NCBI GenBank assembly: GCA_037179335.1
Contig: JAKZHN010000009.1
Span: 620,001 to 684,000, forward strand
Length of the DNA stretch: 64,000 nucleotides
From: Cyclaneusma minus
Lineage: Eukaryota; Ascomycota; Leotiomycetes; Marthamycetales; Marthamycetaceae
Direction: 5' to 3'
The notes beneath the pieces were generated by a model that saw nothing but the letters and a program-made list of their open reading frames with translations, was not told the DNA's origin and ran no database searches. Each line of letters starts with the position of its first letter. Within the stretch, counting starts at the first letter, position 1. A program made the position numbers and the translations under genes. Shown piece after piece: positions 35,701 through 48,750 of the stretch.

Positions 35701-38100
35701 CGTAGGGGTATATAAAGACCAGCTTCCCACCGCAAGTAGAGAGCAAGCCTTGAAAATCACTGGGATGCAGCAAATGATAATGCGCGGTTCTCCGTGGCAA
35801 GGCTACAAGCGAAACTGACTTGCACTAAAACGACATCTAATATTCCCTGCCAACTTCCACTCATCCCTCCGAAACAAGTCAATTGAGATTCGGTCCCGGC
35901 AGAAGAGTGAAATTCCCATCTGCTGTCAGAACACCCTCCTCTCATCATCTCCCCCCACTGCCGTCGCGCAACCCCTCCCCTTCTCACCTGTCATGCTTAC
36001 TACCAGCTCCTTACAAAAAACCCAATCATCCAAACACAACTTCACAAAGTCTCCAGCCCCGTCACGCCTTCAATCTTGCTATTCCCTCAACTCAAAACCC
36101 AGAAAGATCTTACCCGCACAATTCCCACTCGTCCCACGTCACGAAGTCTTCCAAGACTTTCCTTTATTTCCAGTGTGCCCAAAAACCCGCCATCCCACGG
36201 CCCCTTTTGTAGCATCCGCAAGCCCACCAGCTCAGAGACCTGCTAGTCCAAAAGCACATGACTTGGACTTAACTGGTGAATCACAGCTGCTTATCTTACT
36301 GGAAGGGAGGGGGGGTTAAGGAATCGAATCTATATAGTTCCCGAACAGTTCCGAACGGTTTTTTTGAAAGAACGCAATGTATGTCATTCTTGTGGTTCCG
36401 GAACAGTTTCTGAGTTTCTGAACCGTTTCTTGGTTTCTGAACAGTTCTTTTTTTATTAAGATTAAAGCAAAAAGAATTCCAGGGGCGGTATTTGAATCCC
36501 GGGCTTTTTTTTGGCTGTTAATGCTAATTGGAATGCTTATTAATTGCACCAGTATAGCTTTTTATTAATAATGCCAAGAAGTTAGAAATTCAAGTCTATT
36601 ATACAATTTATAGCCATGCAGCTATGCCAGACTTAAATGCTGCAATTTAAGTTATAGCTATACAGCTATGCCAGATTTGAATTGCAGTATTCAATTGCAG
36701 CTATACAGTTATGCCAATTGACTTTAATCAGTTTTCAAATGCTGCAATTGGCAATGCTGTATGGCTGCAATTGAATGCTGCAATTCAGGTCTGGCATAGC
36801 TATATGGCTGTAATTTGAATGCTGCAATTCAAGTTATTTAATTGGCATAGCTGCAAGTTACTACTATATAGTGGGGCGCATGGACCAGGAATTCAGGAAT
36901 ATAAGAGGAACGGTTCGGGAACTGGGGAATGGTTCCGGAACCATATATATTTGATTTTTTGAAACCCCCCCCCCTTCCAGTAAGGTACCTCCCCAGGTCT
37001 TAGCCGCTAAAGTCCCATAATTTCATCGCCCCATGGGTATATAATGACCAGCTTCCCCTCGCAAGTAAAGAGCAAAGCTGGAAGACTCACACCAACAATC
37101 TATGTCTCAGCAGAATTGATGGGTAGTTCCCAAGCTCATGGCCGTGGGCAGGCAGCAGTAAGCTCACTTTAAAAAAGGCTCTCGTGATTGATTCATTATG
37201 GAATAGAGAAGGATGCGCTACCTATCTTGACAATCGCCGGCCAGTCTTGCTGCTGTCGAGCCCCCTCCTCCTGTCATCTCTCCTCGCTGCTGTCGCGCAA
37301 ACCCCTTATTATCAGGCTCACTCAACCCCAGCTATGCCAAACACACCGACTTTCCAACAACAAATTCACAAAGTCTCCCGCCTCGTCAAGCCGCCAACTT
37401 TCCCATTCCTCCTGCGCCAGAATTTGAAAACATCTCCTCGAACAGAACCCGACCTCGAACGACGTCCGTCCATTTTCCAGTCTTGCCAAAACCCTGCAGA
37501 CCAACGACCCCTTTTTATAGCATCCACAAACCCACCAGCCAAGGTATACCGTACACCCTACTTCCAAACTGAAGTCTCGTGACTTACCTAAGTTGATTAC
37601 ATGGGATCCTCGCTGCTTATCAAGACAGATGTAGACAATGTGTTCCGTCACACTGTGACTAAGGTATATAAACCCCCCTCACCGCTGCAAGCAAGCAGCA
37701 AGCTTGAAATCTCCTCATGCATCCATACACCGATCTAGAATAAACGTGCAGGTCTCTACGGCTGGGCTTTGTGAATCTGCGAGGGCGGAAGCGCGTTTTG
37801 TTGAAATGAAGTCATGGAATCGTGGATTTCGCTCAGGGGAATGGAGAAGAAGGAGTGACGGGAGAAGGGAAAATCATCAGTCTGCTGTCGAGAAGATATT
37901 GGATTGTCGTCTCGCCTCGCTGTTGTTCTCGTGAGCCACTGGCAACCGTTGGACCGCCAAGCATCAGATGGTGAAGCCCTCGCAATTGACCCTCGGGACC
38001 TGACAACTCAGCCATCAACCAACGAACTCAGCCAACAACCACAAGCACACAATTCACCAAAACAACACTCTCAAGACTCTCCAATTTTCAAGAAAATCCC
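32745..38100 (-). repeat. Array B2: inverted bidirectional-promoter modules
   Basis: Eight modules in the orientation opposite to arrays A, C and D. Reverse triple elements (CTGCTGTCG..~26 bp..GCTGCTGTTGCG) start at about 32925, 33570, 34188, 34742, 35283, 35920, 37247 and 37880. Left TATA (CCTTTTTATAGCA) at about 33203, 33835, 34435, 35571, 36200 and 37508. E-box block GCACGTGACTTGGCTTGTGT at about 34481 and 35010, with variants at 33318, 33880, 35613, 36253 and 37575. The spacer block GCTTGGCATTCTA recurs. Right TATA with leader (GTATATAAAGACCAGCTTCC, then CGCAAGT and GAGCAAGCTTG) lies at about 33358, 33975, 34555, 35104, 35707, 37035 and 37663. Spacing is 540-645 bp once the MITE at 36299 is removed. 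No conserved frame was found. Confidence 0.8.
36299..36980. mobile_element. MITE-like element with TA target duplication, 682 bp
   Basis: Terminal inverted repeats CTGGAAGGGAGGGGGGGTT.. and ..AACCCCCCCCCCTTCCAG extend imperfectly for ~55 bp (GTTCCCGAACAGTTCC inside, GGTTCCGGAACCATATATA at the other end). The element is flanked by TA (36297-36298 and 36981-36982), as for Tc1/mariner-type elements. The interior is AT-rich and noncoding, with repeated GCAGCTATGCCAGACTTAAA and GCTGCAATT(C/T)AA motifs in both orientations. It splits one array B module between the E-box block (ACTTGGACTTAACTGGTGAA) and its right TATA (GTATATAATGACCAGC); excising it restores normal spacing. No transposase is present, so it is non-autonomous. 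Confidence 0.85.
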
Positions 38101-38623
38101 TTAGGATTCTCAATCAACATTAAATACACTAAACACACTTTTCCTAGCAGGGTAATGCTATCCATCCCCAAGCTATATACGGAATGTTCTCTTGGCTTCT
38201 CAACCGAGGTTTTCTCCAATCCCTGCCTCTGGCAGCCTCCCATCTCATCCCAAGACCAGAGACACACCAATCCAAACACCCAAGATATTTGTAAAATATC
38301 GGATAGTAAGGGTACAACAGGAGAAGCCAACAACTCCTTTTTGAGTTTCGAGGTTTTTGAGAACCGCCAATAAATGCAACGAAGAAAACTCCTCTCGTCC
38401 GACCGACCTCCAGGGTATGCAGAAGGTTGTTATAGATAGTACTGTGAACAGAGTAGCCAAAACGGCTGACCTCGTGTCCAGCAGCTCCCCAAAAAGGAAA
38501 AAGGATGCTCCCAGATACCCAAATAATCTCCCGATCGCTAAACCGCTTTTTCAAAGTGTGTTTTAGTAAAACAACAAATCCAATCCACTCCGGCAAAAGC
38601 AAAACTCACTCACACATCACACA
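38101..38623. other. Intergenic between array B and the coiled-coil gene
   Basis: This 3' flank of the minus-strand coiled-coil gene holds overlapping short frames on both strands, none with a domain. No array module is recognised after about 38.0 kb. Confidence 0.5.
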
Positions 38624-41600
38624 CTAACCAGTAACACTCCTAACCAACCCCGCCAACCCCCAATTACTCTCCTCAATCTTAGCCTGCAACCTCCTCGTCC
38701 CCCTAACCGCCTCCTCCCTCTCATTCTGCAACTCCATAACCTCAATCTGCGCCGAATTCATGCGCTGCACCACCTCCTCCATCTCCCTCTCCGCCTCGCT
38801 CAGCGCCCACTCCAAATCCCTAACCCTCTTCTCCAACTCTCTTGTTCTGCTGCTTTCCTTCACACTCATGCCCTTTCCGCTGCTCGTTTCGTCAAGCTTA
38901 GGATTGGCTAGGGTGGCGAAAATAGGCTGCGAGGTGGAAGAGCCGGCGGGGAAGACGCGGGGAGAACGCAGAGTGGAGGAGCGGCGGGAGAGGCGGGAGA
39001 GGGCGAGGTTGTCGCTAGAGTCCAAACCCCGAACGGCGTCTTCGTGCTTGGAGACGGTGTCCTCGGACGCTTGTTGCGCGATAACGAGGGCGTCTTCGAG
39101 GGTTTTGAGTTTGCCTTGCATGTAGGTGATGCGGTTGGCGTTGTCGCGTTGTTCGCGCTCTCCGCGCTCGATGGTATCAGCTAACCGCTGTCGTATAACA
39201 GCGTTATGCGATAGTTGTTGGCGCACTTCGGCGGCCAGTTCTTCGACGCGTGCGGCTGATTTACGCAGTTCCTCAGCGAGGGCTGATTCGTCGGCGGCGT
39301 TGATGTCAAGTTCCGAATCATCGAGAGAGCTAGGAATAGTGTCGCTAATAGAGAAATTGCGCTCGGAAATGGCGTTTGACAGGGAATTCTTCCATTGTGA
39401 GAGCGCGGTGGAGGTGTCGTCGGAGTCGAAGCTGTCTTCCAGCTCGCGGATCCGCTCGAGTGACTCTGCATATTTCTGTTGCAGCTGTTGGTAAGACCGC
39501 TCCAGTCCCTCGGACGGAGAACCGCGGAGTTCGCTGCCGCTGCCTCGCTTGATGTCTTCGGGGATCAGAATGTCGTTGTCGAGCAGCAGCGTTCGGAGAG
39601 AGCTGATTTCTTGCTCGGCGCGGTCGAGGTCCATCTTTAGACCACCGAGGTTCTTTTCGCATTGCCATTTTTGCTCGATTGCGTTTTCGGCTCGCCGGCG
39701 GAGGGTGTTGATCTCCTCGCGCAGCATCTCGACATCTTTGTTGAATCCGCGACGTCTGCCTCTGTTCGACAGAGCACGGTCTCGTTCCAGTTCTAGTTGG
39801 CGGATCTTCTTTTCATTCTCTCGGCTCTGGAGTTCCTGGCGCTCGAGCAAACTCTTCAATGCTCGATGTAAAGAATCCCTTTGCAGCTCCACGTCTTTAA
39901 TTCTCTCGGCTAACGAATCTCGACTTTCGCCGCCAATCTGGAGCGAGTCTCTTTTGCTCGACCTCGGCAAGGATGCTTCCCGTTGGGGTGGACGGCGTGC
40001 CAATGAAGCAGATCGGGAAAGGCCAACGGCCTGTTGAAATGAGGAAATGGGAGTGTCTTCGGCTATGGCGCTAATTCTGTGCATCTGTGTCTGCAACTCC
40101 AGTTGAGTCTTCCGTGCATTGACGAGAGTCATATTCTCGTTCTTGAGCGACTGCAACTCTTGCTGCATCTTCGATGATTCATAGGTGAGCTTTTCATGTT
40201 CGGCTGCCTGTGCTTCGAGGCCTTCGACACGGGCTCGCAGCTGAGGAACAATCTCATCCTTGAGATTGTCTCGTTCGTTGGACGACGTTTGCAACTCGCT
40301 CTTGAGAGCCTTGAGAAGATCTTCGAAGTTCTCCTTCACTTGTCGCTCTTCGCTCAGGCGACGTCTAAGATCCTCGCAAGTGTTCTCGAGATCCTTTAAT
40401 CGTCCATTTGTGTCCATGGAATTAATTTCAATCAGGTCGACTTTCGAGGCCTTCTCTTCCAAACTCCTGATCTGGGCTTCAAGTTCTTTCCGTCTCGATC
40501 GCTCCTCCTGTACTTTATTCGTCAACTCAAGTCGTATCGACGCTTTCTCCTGTTCCGTCTTCCTCTGCAAGCGTTCTAGCTCCTCGGTCCTCGCGTCTGT
40601 CTCTCCATACTTGATGGAACTAATACCCGAGTCTGAAAAGTAATCGCTCGTTCTCCTTCCCTGGCCTTCTGGGTTCGCAGCCTCTGCTTGTAATCGCTCA
40701 ACCAGATCCTCCAAGTCCATCTCACGTCTTATAGAAGCAGCCAGCTCGGTGCTGATGGCCTTTAGTTCGTCTTCCATCTCGTCGACTTGTGCCGATGCGG
40801 CGGAGGTCGATGACGGAATTGATAAGTAGTTACCGAAGTAGTTGTCTGCATTGGCATTCGCCTTTGGTACATCTATAGCGGCGGGGAAACTGCGCGGTGC
40901 CGGCTCTGACTTCTCACCGCGGTATGAAGAGGATCGCGAGAGTTCGCGAGAGATGGGTATCGGACTAATATCCGGGGAAGGAGCCAGCGGGAGTGGTTTT
41001 TCCTGTGAAAAGGATGGTGATGGTGTGGGTGATGCTGGTGAGCCTCCCCAGCCGAAAAAGGTTCGCAATCTAGAACTTTCGGGTGTCGCTGGCGGATTTG
41101 GTCTTACAGGGCTATCATGCTTGTTCGATAGATGGGAGTCATCTTCAGTGAGCGTGAAATGTGGTGGAGTGGGTTTATTAGAGAACAGTGGCATAGTCGA
41201 CTCAGCATGTTCCGCTTCACTATTGTGCCACGGGCCTGTCGTATCCGAAGCCCTCAGATCTGTGTCACTAGTCAAGCGCGTATGAGATCCTTCTGTAGGA
41301 TCCGTGGTACCAGTTGTACGGTGTCCGGGTACCAGCGGCAGAGGTTTAAGCGCCGTGTTCGATAGGGCCTGCGTGCTCTGGGGTTGGAGATCAGTTTCAC
41401 CTGGTGTTGTGGGAGCAGTCAAAGCGTATGCGTCGAAGCTGTGAGCTTATTAGCAAGCCGCATCACGCTTGTTGTAGATCACCACAGGTGAAGACATACT
41501 TGAAGCTTTCTTCGACGTCAGAAGATTCCTCCTGATCCTCAAGGACCGGCGCCGGCGGTCGCGGAAAGTCAGGGACGGTCGGAGAGTCGAGCGAGTTGTA

Positions 41601-41972
41601 GTCTCTCCGCAGGTTCGGCAGCGTCGGCAGGTCCTGCTCAGACCCCTTGTCGAAATGGAGAGCCTTCGCAAAATGCTGGCCCTGCGAGAAGCGGGTAGCA
41701 ATGGGCGAGGCAGTCGCAGGAAGAGGCTTCCTCCGAACAGACTTGACCGACGAGATCGAGGCAGTCGAGTAGCCCCGAGATCTCTGAGCCTGATTGACGG
41801 CTGGGGGCACCGACTTGACTTGTGGACGGTGGTATTGAGGGCGGTCAGATGTCGACACAGACTGCTGGGACTGGTAGGCCTGGCGCGTCGCGGTAGGGTC
41901 TTCGTCGGGTGAGGCAGGCAATGTATCAGATATGGGGTCAGGAACGTATCCCGTGGATTGTGCGGGCGCCAT
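38624..41972 (-). CDS. Long coiled-coil protein (M-protein-repeat/USO1-like)
   Basis: CDS complement(join(38624..41438,41500..41972)), predicted 1095 aa. A 61-bp intron (41439-41499, GTATGT..CACAG, branch GCTAAT) joins TTC AA|C TTC in frame (ESFNFDAYALTAP). The second exon has no ATG near its start, which supports the splice. Residues 1 to ~370 are disordered and rich in Ser, Pro and Thr (RKPLPATASPIA, SPTPSPSFSQEKPLPLAPSP). From about residue 375 (MEDELKAISTELAASIRREM) to the end the sequence is almost continuous heptad coiled coil (LEDLVERLQAE, LERLQRKTEQEKASIRLEL), with RRTSDYFSDSGISS as a conserved-looking linker. Such proteins are annotated in fungi as M-protein-repeat or intracellular-transport coiled-coil proteins. 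A structural, septum or vesicle-tethering role is possible but unproven. It is the only ordinary gene between the inverted arrays. Confidence 0.85.
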
Positions 41973-44190
41973 GGTTCTTCAGGAATGTTTCGACAGTCAT
42001 CCACCCTTGTGTGAGTTATGCGATAAAGCTAGAATTCGTCCGTTGGGGCTGTCCCGCGGTCGAGTCCCAGATTAGAGCAAGATTGCATTAATCGGCGAAA
42101 GCAGCAGAGATGGGGAGAGCGAGCATAGGGAGGGCATGTCAGGTCGACGGAGGCCCATCATGCTGCGAAATCCCCCCTGGCCAGTCAGTTCACCTGTCTG
42201 AGCTTGCCGCCAGGCTAAGAAGCCAGGCTAAGGCTGGCTTAGGCATAGCGCAGCATCCACCCTCCACCACATTTCCTTTGTGGGCAAGTCGCTCTGGCCT
42301 CCACGCGCTCACATCCACTTCAGGGGTCGCGCGATCACCACTGGGGAAAATATTAAGTCCAGGTGGCCAGCCAATCAGCGCCGTGTTCCTGAATGTGCAG
42401 AAACGAGCGGAAATACGCGGTGCGCAAGTGATTCGTCTCCACGACTTCACGCTGGGTTTGGACTCCACCTGATGCTATTCTGAGTATTCTCAGCCAACCG
42501 CTTGGAGACCTCTCACGCCTGTAACGCCGGCGCCATTTTCGAAGATGGAGAAAAGGAGCGTCCTCGGGCCCGAAACCGAGACAAGCGTCGATGGCGGTTC
42601 GGGCCCCTGATTTTCTGAACACCACCGCAGGAGCCGCCTTATAGCCAAAGCCTCCGCCTGATTGACCGTTGCCCTAAAGCCTGATAAAACCGCATTAGAA
42701 ATTATCTTCAAATCTGCCCGCTGCCAATTTTGGAAGACTGTGATTCCCGATATCCGATGTGAGCTTCATGGAGAACAGCGACCGTTTGTTAATTGAACAC
42801 GCTCGAGTTCTATGTCACGACGTCACGACGATATTAAACATTATGCCAGATTGGGTTCATACGTAAAATGATAATATTTTTACCAATATGCAATTATGAG
42901 GAACGACATTCCTGCGCCCCGAATTTGGATAAATTGATTTCGTTTTGCCAACGTTCCTCGTCGCGTTGTCGTGAGTGTGTCGCGTCCAGCAGGATCATAA
43001 AATTCGTCACACCTCCTTGCATGCGAAGAATCCGCCGTCAGCCATCATAATCCCTCGAATGACCAGAAACAGAAGTCCAAGCCGACGACGACATCTTTTC
43101 AGGACTTAGCGAAATGAGGCTTGCTCGATCTAGCATCTCGATCTCGCCAACCGCTCTTAGCCCCAGCCTGCCAGTTATGAATACCACTCTGTTGTCATAG
43201 ACGACGATAAAAAGTCAAAACTTCAAGAATCCTTCACATCACACGTGTTTGGACTGCAGAATTCGAAATTCAAAAGATAACGACTCTCCCAATCTGGCAT
43301 TCATTCATTGCTGATCTCCCCCACAATATGCAAGTGCCAGCAGATCTTCTTCCCCTAGCAACCACGTTTCCAAGACAGGAACAGGAAGCCGTCGCAGATG
43401 TCTCACCGGCCTTCGATGGGGAATGGAAACGAACAGGAAAGTGGCCCTGACGATCCATTCTTGGGAGCTGGGACCTTGCATGAGGGCCACGAGGGCAGCG
43501 AGGGGTTCAATATTTCGGGAATGCGGGGTGGGTGTACAGGTGTAGCCATAAGATCCCTTTGAGACAGAGTCAAATGTCAGCATAATCGTCTGATCTAGTG
43601 GTCATAGATTGAGTTGTGGGTTGTACATGCTTTCAAAATCAATACTTGAGTTGCGGTGAGGGTGAAGTATTGATGATGGCTGAGGGTGTTCGAGTCCATG
43701 AGAGACTTGACTGCACTTTCGATGAAACTATGAACTCTGATGCTACACCAAACTCCAAACCACTTTCTTATTCTCGTCCTCAATCGAACGATTCTTACCA
43801 GCTCGATCCCATCTCATACAAAATGTTTCTCCCCCAGAGCTTCTCAACACCCTCAAAGGATTCCGGCCAGGATCGAGATCACGATCAGCCCTTCGTCGCT
43901 CCCAATCTCACGACGGCAAGCATCACTCTCCTCAATTCTCGACATCACATGTCTTGGACCGGAGATTGCCGGTGCGGACGTCGCTGGCAGCAAACATCCT
44001 GACTGCTATGAATCACGGGACTGGTCCGAAAAACTATATTTGGCCTCGTGGGAACCTCCAAGTCCTTGAAGAAAACAACCCAGACTGGATGTCCTTATCT
44101 CGAGGGATGTACATTGGTCGGTTCCAGGGTCTACAAGCTCTCAGTGAAAAGTAATTTCCACTATTTGGTCTACGGTAAGTGCATTTTCTC
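41973..44190. other. Intergenic, no gene recognised
   Basis: This holds the promoter side of the coiled-coil gene, then ~2 kb with no convincing gene. Frames at 42110-42472, 43305-43583 and 43616-44002 overlap frames on the other strand and show no domain. I found no tRNA. GC content is ordinary, so this is not RIPed. Confidence 0.45.
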
Positions 44191-47100
44191 ATCTGTCTAT
44201 CAGCAACTTCAAGATTCAGCGGTGAGAAGCTTCATCGACAACAGATTACTGCTTCCGATAACACGGCGGTCGTCCATACAAGTCAAAGGGAGAATCGTTG
44301 CTAGAATCCTCGTGAGCGGATTTTTCGTTATATTTCAGACTTTCCTATCTTCAAATCCCGCCTTGGAACAAACTTTCCGTTCGAGATCACCTCCTCACCT
44401 CCACTTACCCCCTGCAGGTTCCATTCATCGTGTTCGTCTTGTATCTTGATGATTGTTCTTGGGAAAGGAAACTCACATCCCACCCAAGTTGGCTTTATAT
44501 ACTTGTCTCTCAGGCAAGAGACCTAAGACAAACTAAAGTCCAGGGTCAGGTGACCAGCATCTTGAGAACACCTCAGCGAGTGATTCACAATTCTTGGAAC
44601 CGAGCTAGGCTCAAGCAGCAGTGCGTTCTTTGACTTTGTGGATATATAAGGGAGCTTTGCTCCTCCCTTCCGTTCTCATCACACTATACTACTAGCTGTA
44701 GCTGCAATTTGGTATATGTCTAACATTGGCTTCATCCACAGACGTTGGGTAACCGTCCACTATTCTCGAGACTCCATGTGTTAAGAACTCGCGCCCCCAG
44801 GGAGTTCCAGCGTTCCCGTTGGGCTGAATTTATTCAGTATTTGGCACTGTACTCCAAACGAGAAGTGCTGCGACAGCAGACAGCTTCAGCAACAGCACAA
44901 ACTCTTTCCACAGCAGGCGATACTCCAAACTCTCATCTTCGCTTCACTGAGATGGATTGTCAGATCCTGTCCCGAAAGGGGTCACTTCCGCCTCAGCTTT
45001 GCTAGTCCCTCCTCGACCTCAGCTATTTAAGGGACTCCGCGTCCTTCTTCTTTTCTCTTCATGCTCAGAACTCAGACCGAACGTACCGATGCTTTTCGCA
45101 ACTATAAAAGTTCGTTTTCACGCTACTAAAGGTCCACATTTTAGCAAGCAAGTCGCACTTGGGCGCAGCTTGGGTGTGTAGTCAGGCTTTGCGAAATCTA
45201 GAGCGCTAGTTACAGCCCCAATACCCCAGTGAGCAGTGTTGCAACAGCAGCGGACTTTGGCGACAGTACACTCTTTTTGCGACAGGAAGCTCTATTTTGC
45301 ACCATCTCTTCTCCTTCAACGCACGCAATATCGTCTTTGTCCCAAGTGAATCAGTTTCGGCCCAGCCTCGCTGAGCCCTGCTCGATTTTAAGTATATAAG
45401 TGAGGTCTACGACTGACTTCTTTCAGTTTCTCCAAGTTTAATGAATTGGGAATGGGAAAGACATGTCTGTCGCCCTCAAAGATGTCCCTCTACTCCCATG
45501 GCCGTAAGTCCGTTTTTAGCACTTCACGCTTAGATTGCATTCTTGGGGTTTCACTAGGTATTCAATTATTGCTTCACGGAATAGTTAGTGGAGAAGTTCG
45601 ACTGGCAGCATTGCGACAGCAGCCAGTAGAGACGACAACAGCCAGCCGCGATGACAGCACAAGCTCTTCCGACAGCAGAAACGATTTCCTTGCCCCATTC
45701 GCCACACCATTTCTCTCTTTACCAAACCACAAGGTCAGACTCAAATGCAAAATGAGTCATTTCCGCACCAGCTTCGCTTGCTTTGCTCGATCCCAGGCAT
45801 TTAAGAAGGCTCTTCGCTCTTCTCCTTTCCCCTCCAGGCTCTTCTCTCCCTCAAACAATTACGCATCCCAAAGCCATGGAAGCCATTCTGCGCATCCCTG
45901 AGATTTCATATCTTGACAGGTGATGGTCAGATCGAGTTCCGCGATTGCAGCAAGACTTCATGAAAGAGGTGGTCAGCGCGACAATCTGCATTCTTCAACC
46001 AGCAGCACCATGGCAGTGTTGTGGCAGGCGGTAGGGAACTCTGACGACAGTACACCTTTTCAACGACAGGAAATCTTCACTTCATCTCAACACCCTTCCC
46101 CGTCTCATTTCGTTCCTGGATTCCACCGGGCACGGCTTCAGCAACAGCCTCGCTGACTCTGCTTGCTTCCCAGGTATTTAAGGAGGCTTTGCGTCCTCCT
46201 TCTTTTCTCCTCATGCTTTCAACTGAAGACCACCCAACTGATGTTTCTCATTCCCACCAAATCCAGTTCTTCATATCCCAGAAATCACATAACTTGACCC
46301 TCACTCTCAAGTAAAGCTTTGTGAGCTACCTGGCGCTACGATCCCCTCTAACAGTCCATGTTGCGACAGCAGCGAGCTTCGATGACGATACAAGCTCTTC
46401 CGGCAGCAGCCAATTCTCGACTTCTCTTTTTCTTGGGCTCTTCTCCACGTCAAGTATTTAAGTGAGCTCTGCGTTCGTATTTTCTTTTTCACATACCTTA
46501 CTACCAACAAACTCACGCATGCCTCACGTTTCTCGCTCTTCCGCAGGCCGCTTTCCCTAGCCCTGAAATTTCAAATCCACGTCTTAGCACTACACATTCG
46601 GATCCGCTGATCAAGTCCTGAATTAGCAGTCAGTCTCTGTGAAGTCTTGTCGCTACGAAATTCAACTATACTGTTGCGACAGTAGCGCGCTTTGACAACA
46701 GTATAGGTTCCCTCGACAGTAGCTCACGTCCACTCCATTCTTTCCCGAAAGCTTCTTACCTGCTTCTCTTCAAGTGGTACTTAAGTGAGCTCTGCGCCCG
46801 TCTTTCTCTCTTTCCCAAGCAGCATTTCATAGGTATGCTGTGGCAGCCAAGATTGGTAGCCGCACAACCACCTCTTCATCAACACCGGCTCCAGACACTC
46901 AGACACATACTCCGCCTCCAGACACTTGCGCCCACGAGTAATACCTACATGGGTTTCTCACTTCCAGAGCAGGCCGTTTTTCGAAGACCTGAAGTTCAAA
47001 ATCTTGCTACTACTGTGAATCAGATTCGCTGTTCGAGCCCTTCCCTAGTTTGCAGCCAGGCTCTGGGGGATCTCGTCTCTGCGGTTTCCAACAGCAGCGT

Positions 47101-48750
47101 TGCGGCAGCAGCAGGCCTTAATGACGGTACACGATTCCTCGACAGCAGCTCATGTCCACATCTTTCTTTGTGAAAGCCCTTCTCCAGTCCTGGGATATTT
47201 AAGTGAGCTTTGCGTCCATCTTCTCCTTTTCTCCAAATCTCTTCGAGAAACCCAAGATGATGTATCTCGCTTTCCTAGCAGGCAGCTTGCAGAATTCCGT
47301 ACCCCCGGAATTCCACATTCTAGCACTACGCACTTGCCCGCCGTGTTTCTTTAATCGAGTTCTGGGTTTGCAGCCAGGATCTAGGGAGTATACGCTGTCT
47401 CTATACAGATTAGCAACAATATCGCGACAGTAGTAGGCGCTAGTGACAGGACTAGCTGCCCCGACAGCAGCCGATGTCTACTCCTTTCTTTCCTTCAGCT
47501 CTCCTACAGCTCAAGTATTTAAGTGAGCTCTGTTCCCATAATCTATTTCTTTTTCATCGTGCATTCGATACGAGAAACATTCATATGTATCGTGTTGAAA
47601 GAGGCTAGTTTCACTCTTCCGTGCACTCGGATTCTACGCACTAGTGCTATATGCTCAAACCGAGTTATCAATTTGCAGCCAGGCTGATGAAATGTTTACT
47701 GCTAGTTATTACAGCTTCAACCGACAGTGTCTCAGCAGCAGCAGCAGCAGCAGCAGCAGCGAGCTTTGAAGACGGCAGAAGCTGTTTCGACAGTAGCTCA
47801 TTTCCACTCCTTTCTTTCTGGAAGCTCTCCTCCAGCTCAAGTATTTAAGTAAGCCTTGTGCCCTTGTCATTCTCTTCTCCTCATGATCCTTATAAGCAAA
47901 AACCCCGCGGTACGTCTCTCGCGTCCACAGAGCGCAACAATAGGTACCATTTCCTACTTATCCATCAGATTCCAGGCCGTAGTACCGTCTTAGCACGTCA
48001 GGCTCAGCCCATCTGCTGGGCTTGCTATTACAAGTTACGATATGAAGCAGTAGCATCGTGACAACGATCTAATGACGATGCAAAATCTTCCGACAGCAGC
48101 TAATGTTCGTTCACTCATTTCTGGCTAAGGGCTCGCATCTGTCTCAAGTATTTAAGTGAGCTCTGTACTCGCGTCTTCTTTCCTTTCTCCTTATGCTTGC
48201 AAGAAGGCGTAGAAATACTTTATGTCGCTTCTGTCTACGAAGGTCAGTTCTACTTTTCCATGTCCCTCAAGTTCCCGGTCATAGCACTTCACCCTCAGAC
48301 CAACTCATCGGTTTCAGCCAGGTTCTGTAAACTCTTTACCTCTACACGCTCAACAAACAGTGTTTGCAACAATAGCTGGATGGAACGACAGCACAAGCTG
48401 GCTTCTACAGCAGCCAGTATCCACTCCTTTCATCCCGAAAGCTCTCCTCCAACTCAGGTATTTAAGTGGGCTCTGCACCTGCGTTACTTTTCCCTCTTTC
48501 TCATGCTTGGAATATCACTTCCGACACTCCACGTTCCGTATGCTCGTAGTGGTCATGTTTACTTTCTCGTATTTGAAACTCAAGGCCTTATTACCTAATG
48601 TTAACTCCCCGCTTTTCAGCTAGGCTTTGTGGAATATCTAGCGCTGGCAACTGCGCTCTGTGCCAGGAGCATTACAGCAGCAGCAAGTTTTGGACGACAG
48701 CACAGGCTCGTTCGACAGCAGTAAGCATTCTTTGTAGGTCATAATGCGCG
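44191..48750 (+). repeat. Array C: half-size modules (~305-420 bp) with TATTTAAG TATA
   Basis: The array begins with a degraded triple box (~44205, CATCGACAACAG) and one full module (CTTTATATAC ~44492, GTGATTCACA ~44580, GATATATAAGGGAGCTTTGC ~44640). Then come compact modules: triple box, ~90-170 bp, TATA (C/A)AAGTATTTAAGTGAGCTCTGC, and a pyrimidine-rich stretch (CGTCTTCTCCTTTCTCCTCAT). Triple boxes start at about 44867, 45241, 45611, 46017, 46361, 46673, 47100, 47421, 47733, 48057, 48364 and 48671. TATA boxes lie at about 45024, 45391, 45806, 46173, 46454, 46776, 47197, 47515, 47840, 48147 and 48459. Best copies read GCGACAGCAGC, GATGACAGCACAAGCTC and TTCCGACAGCAG in order. No frame is shared. 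Only the rightward TATA is kept, the reverse of array A1, which keeps the leftward one. Confidence 0.8.
47733..47759 (+). repeat. (CAG)9 microsatellite inside a triple-box element
   Basis: Nine CAG units replace the first ACAGCAG box of this module and run directly into the GCGAGCTTTGAAGACGGCAG part of the element. A similar but shorter expansion (CAACAGCAGCAGCAGCAAG) is at ~52868. Confidence 0.95.

Noticed and set aside
41450..42004. 184-codon minus-strand frame overlapping exon 1 of the coiled-coil gene
   Set aside because: The alternative frame has biased Arg/Ser/Pro composition; the frame at 41500-41972 splices in phase into the long coiled-coil exon.
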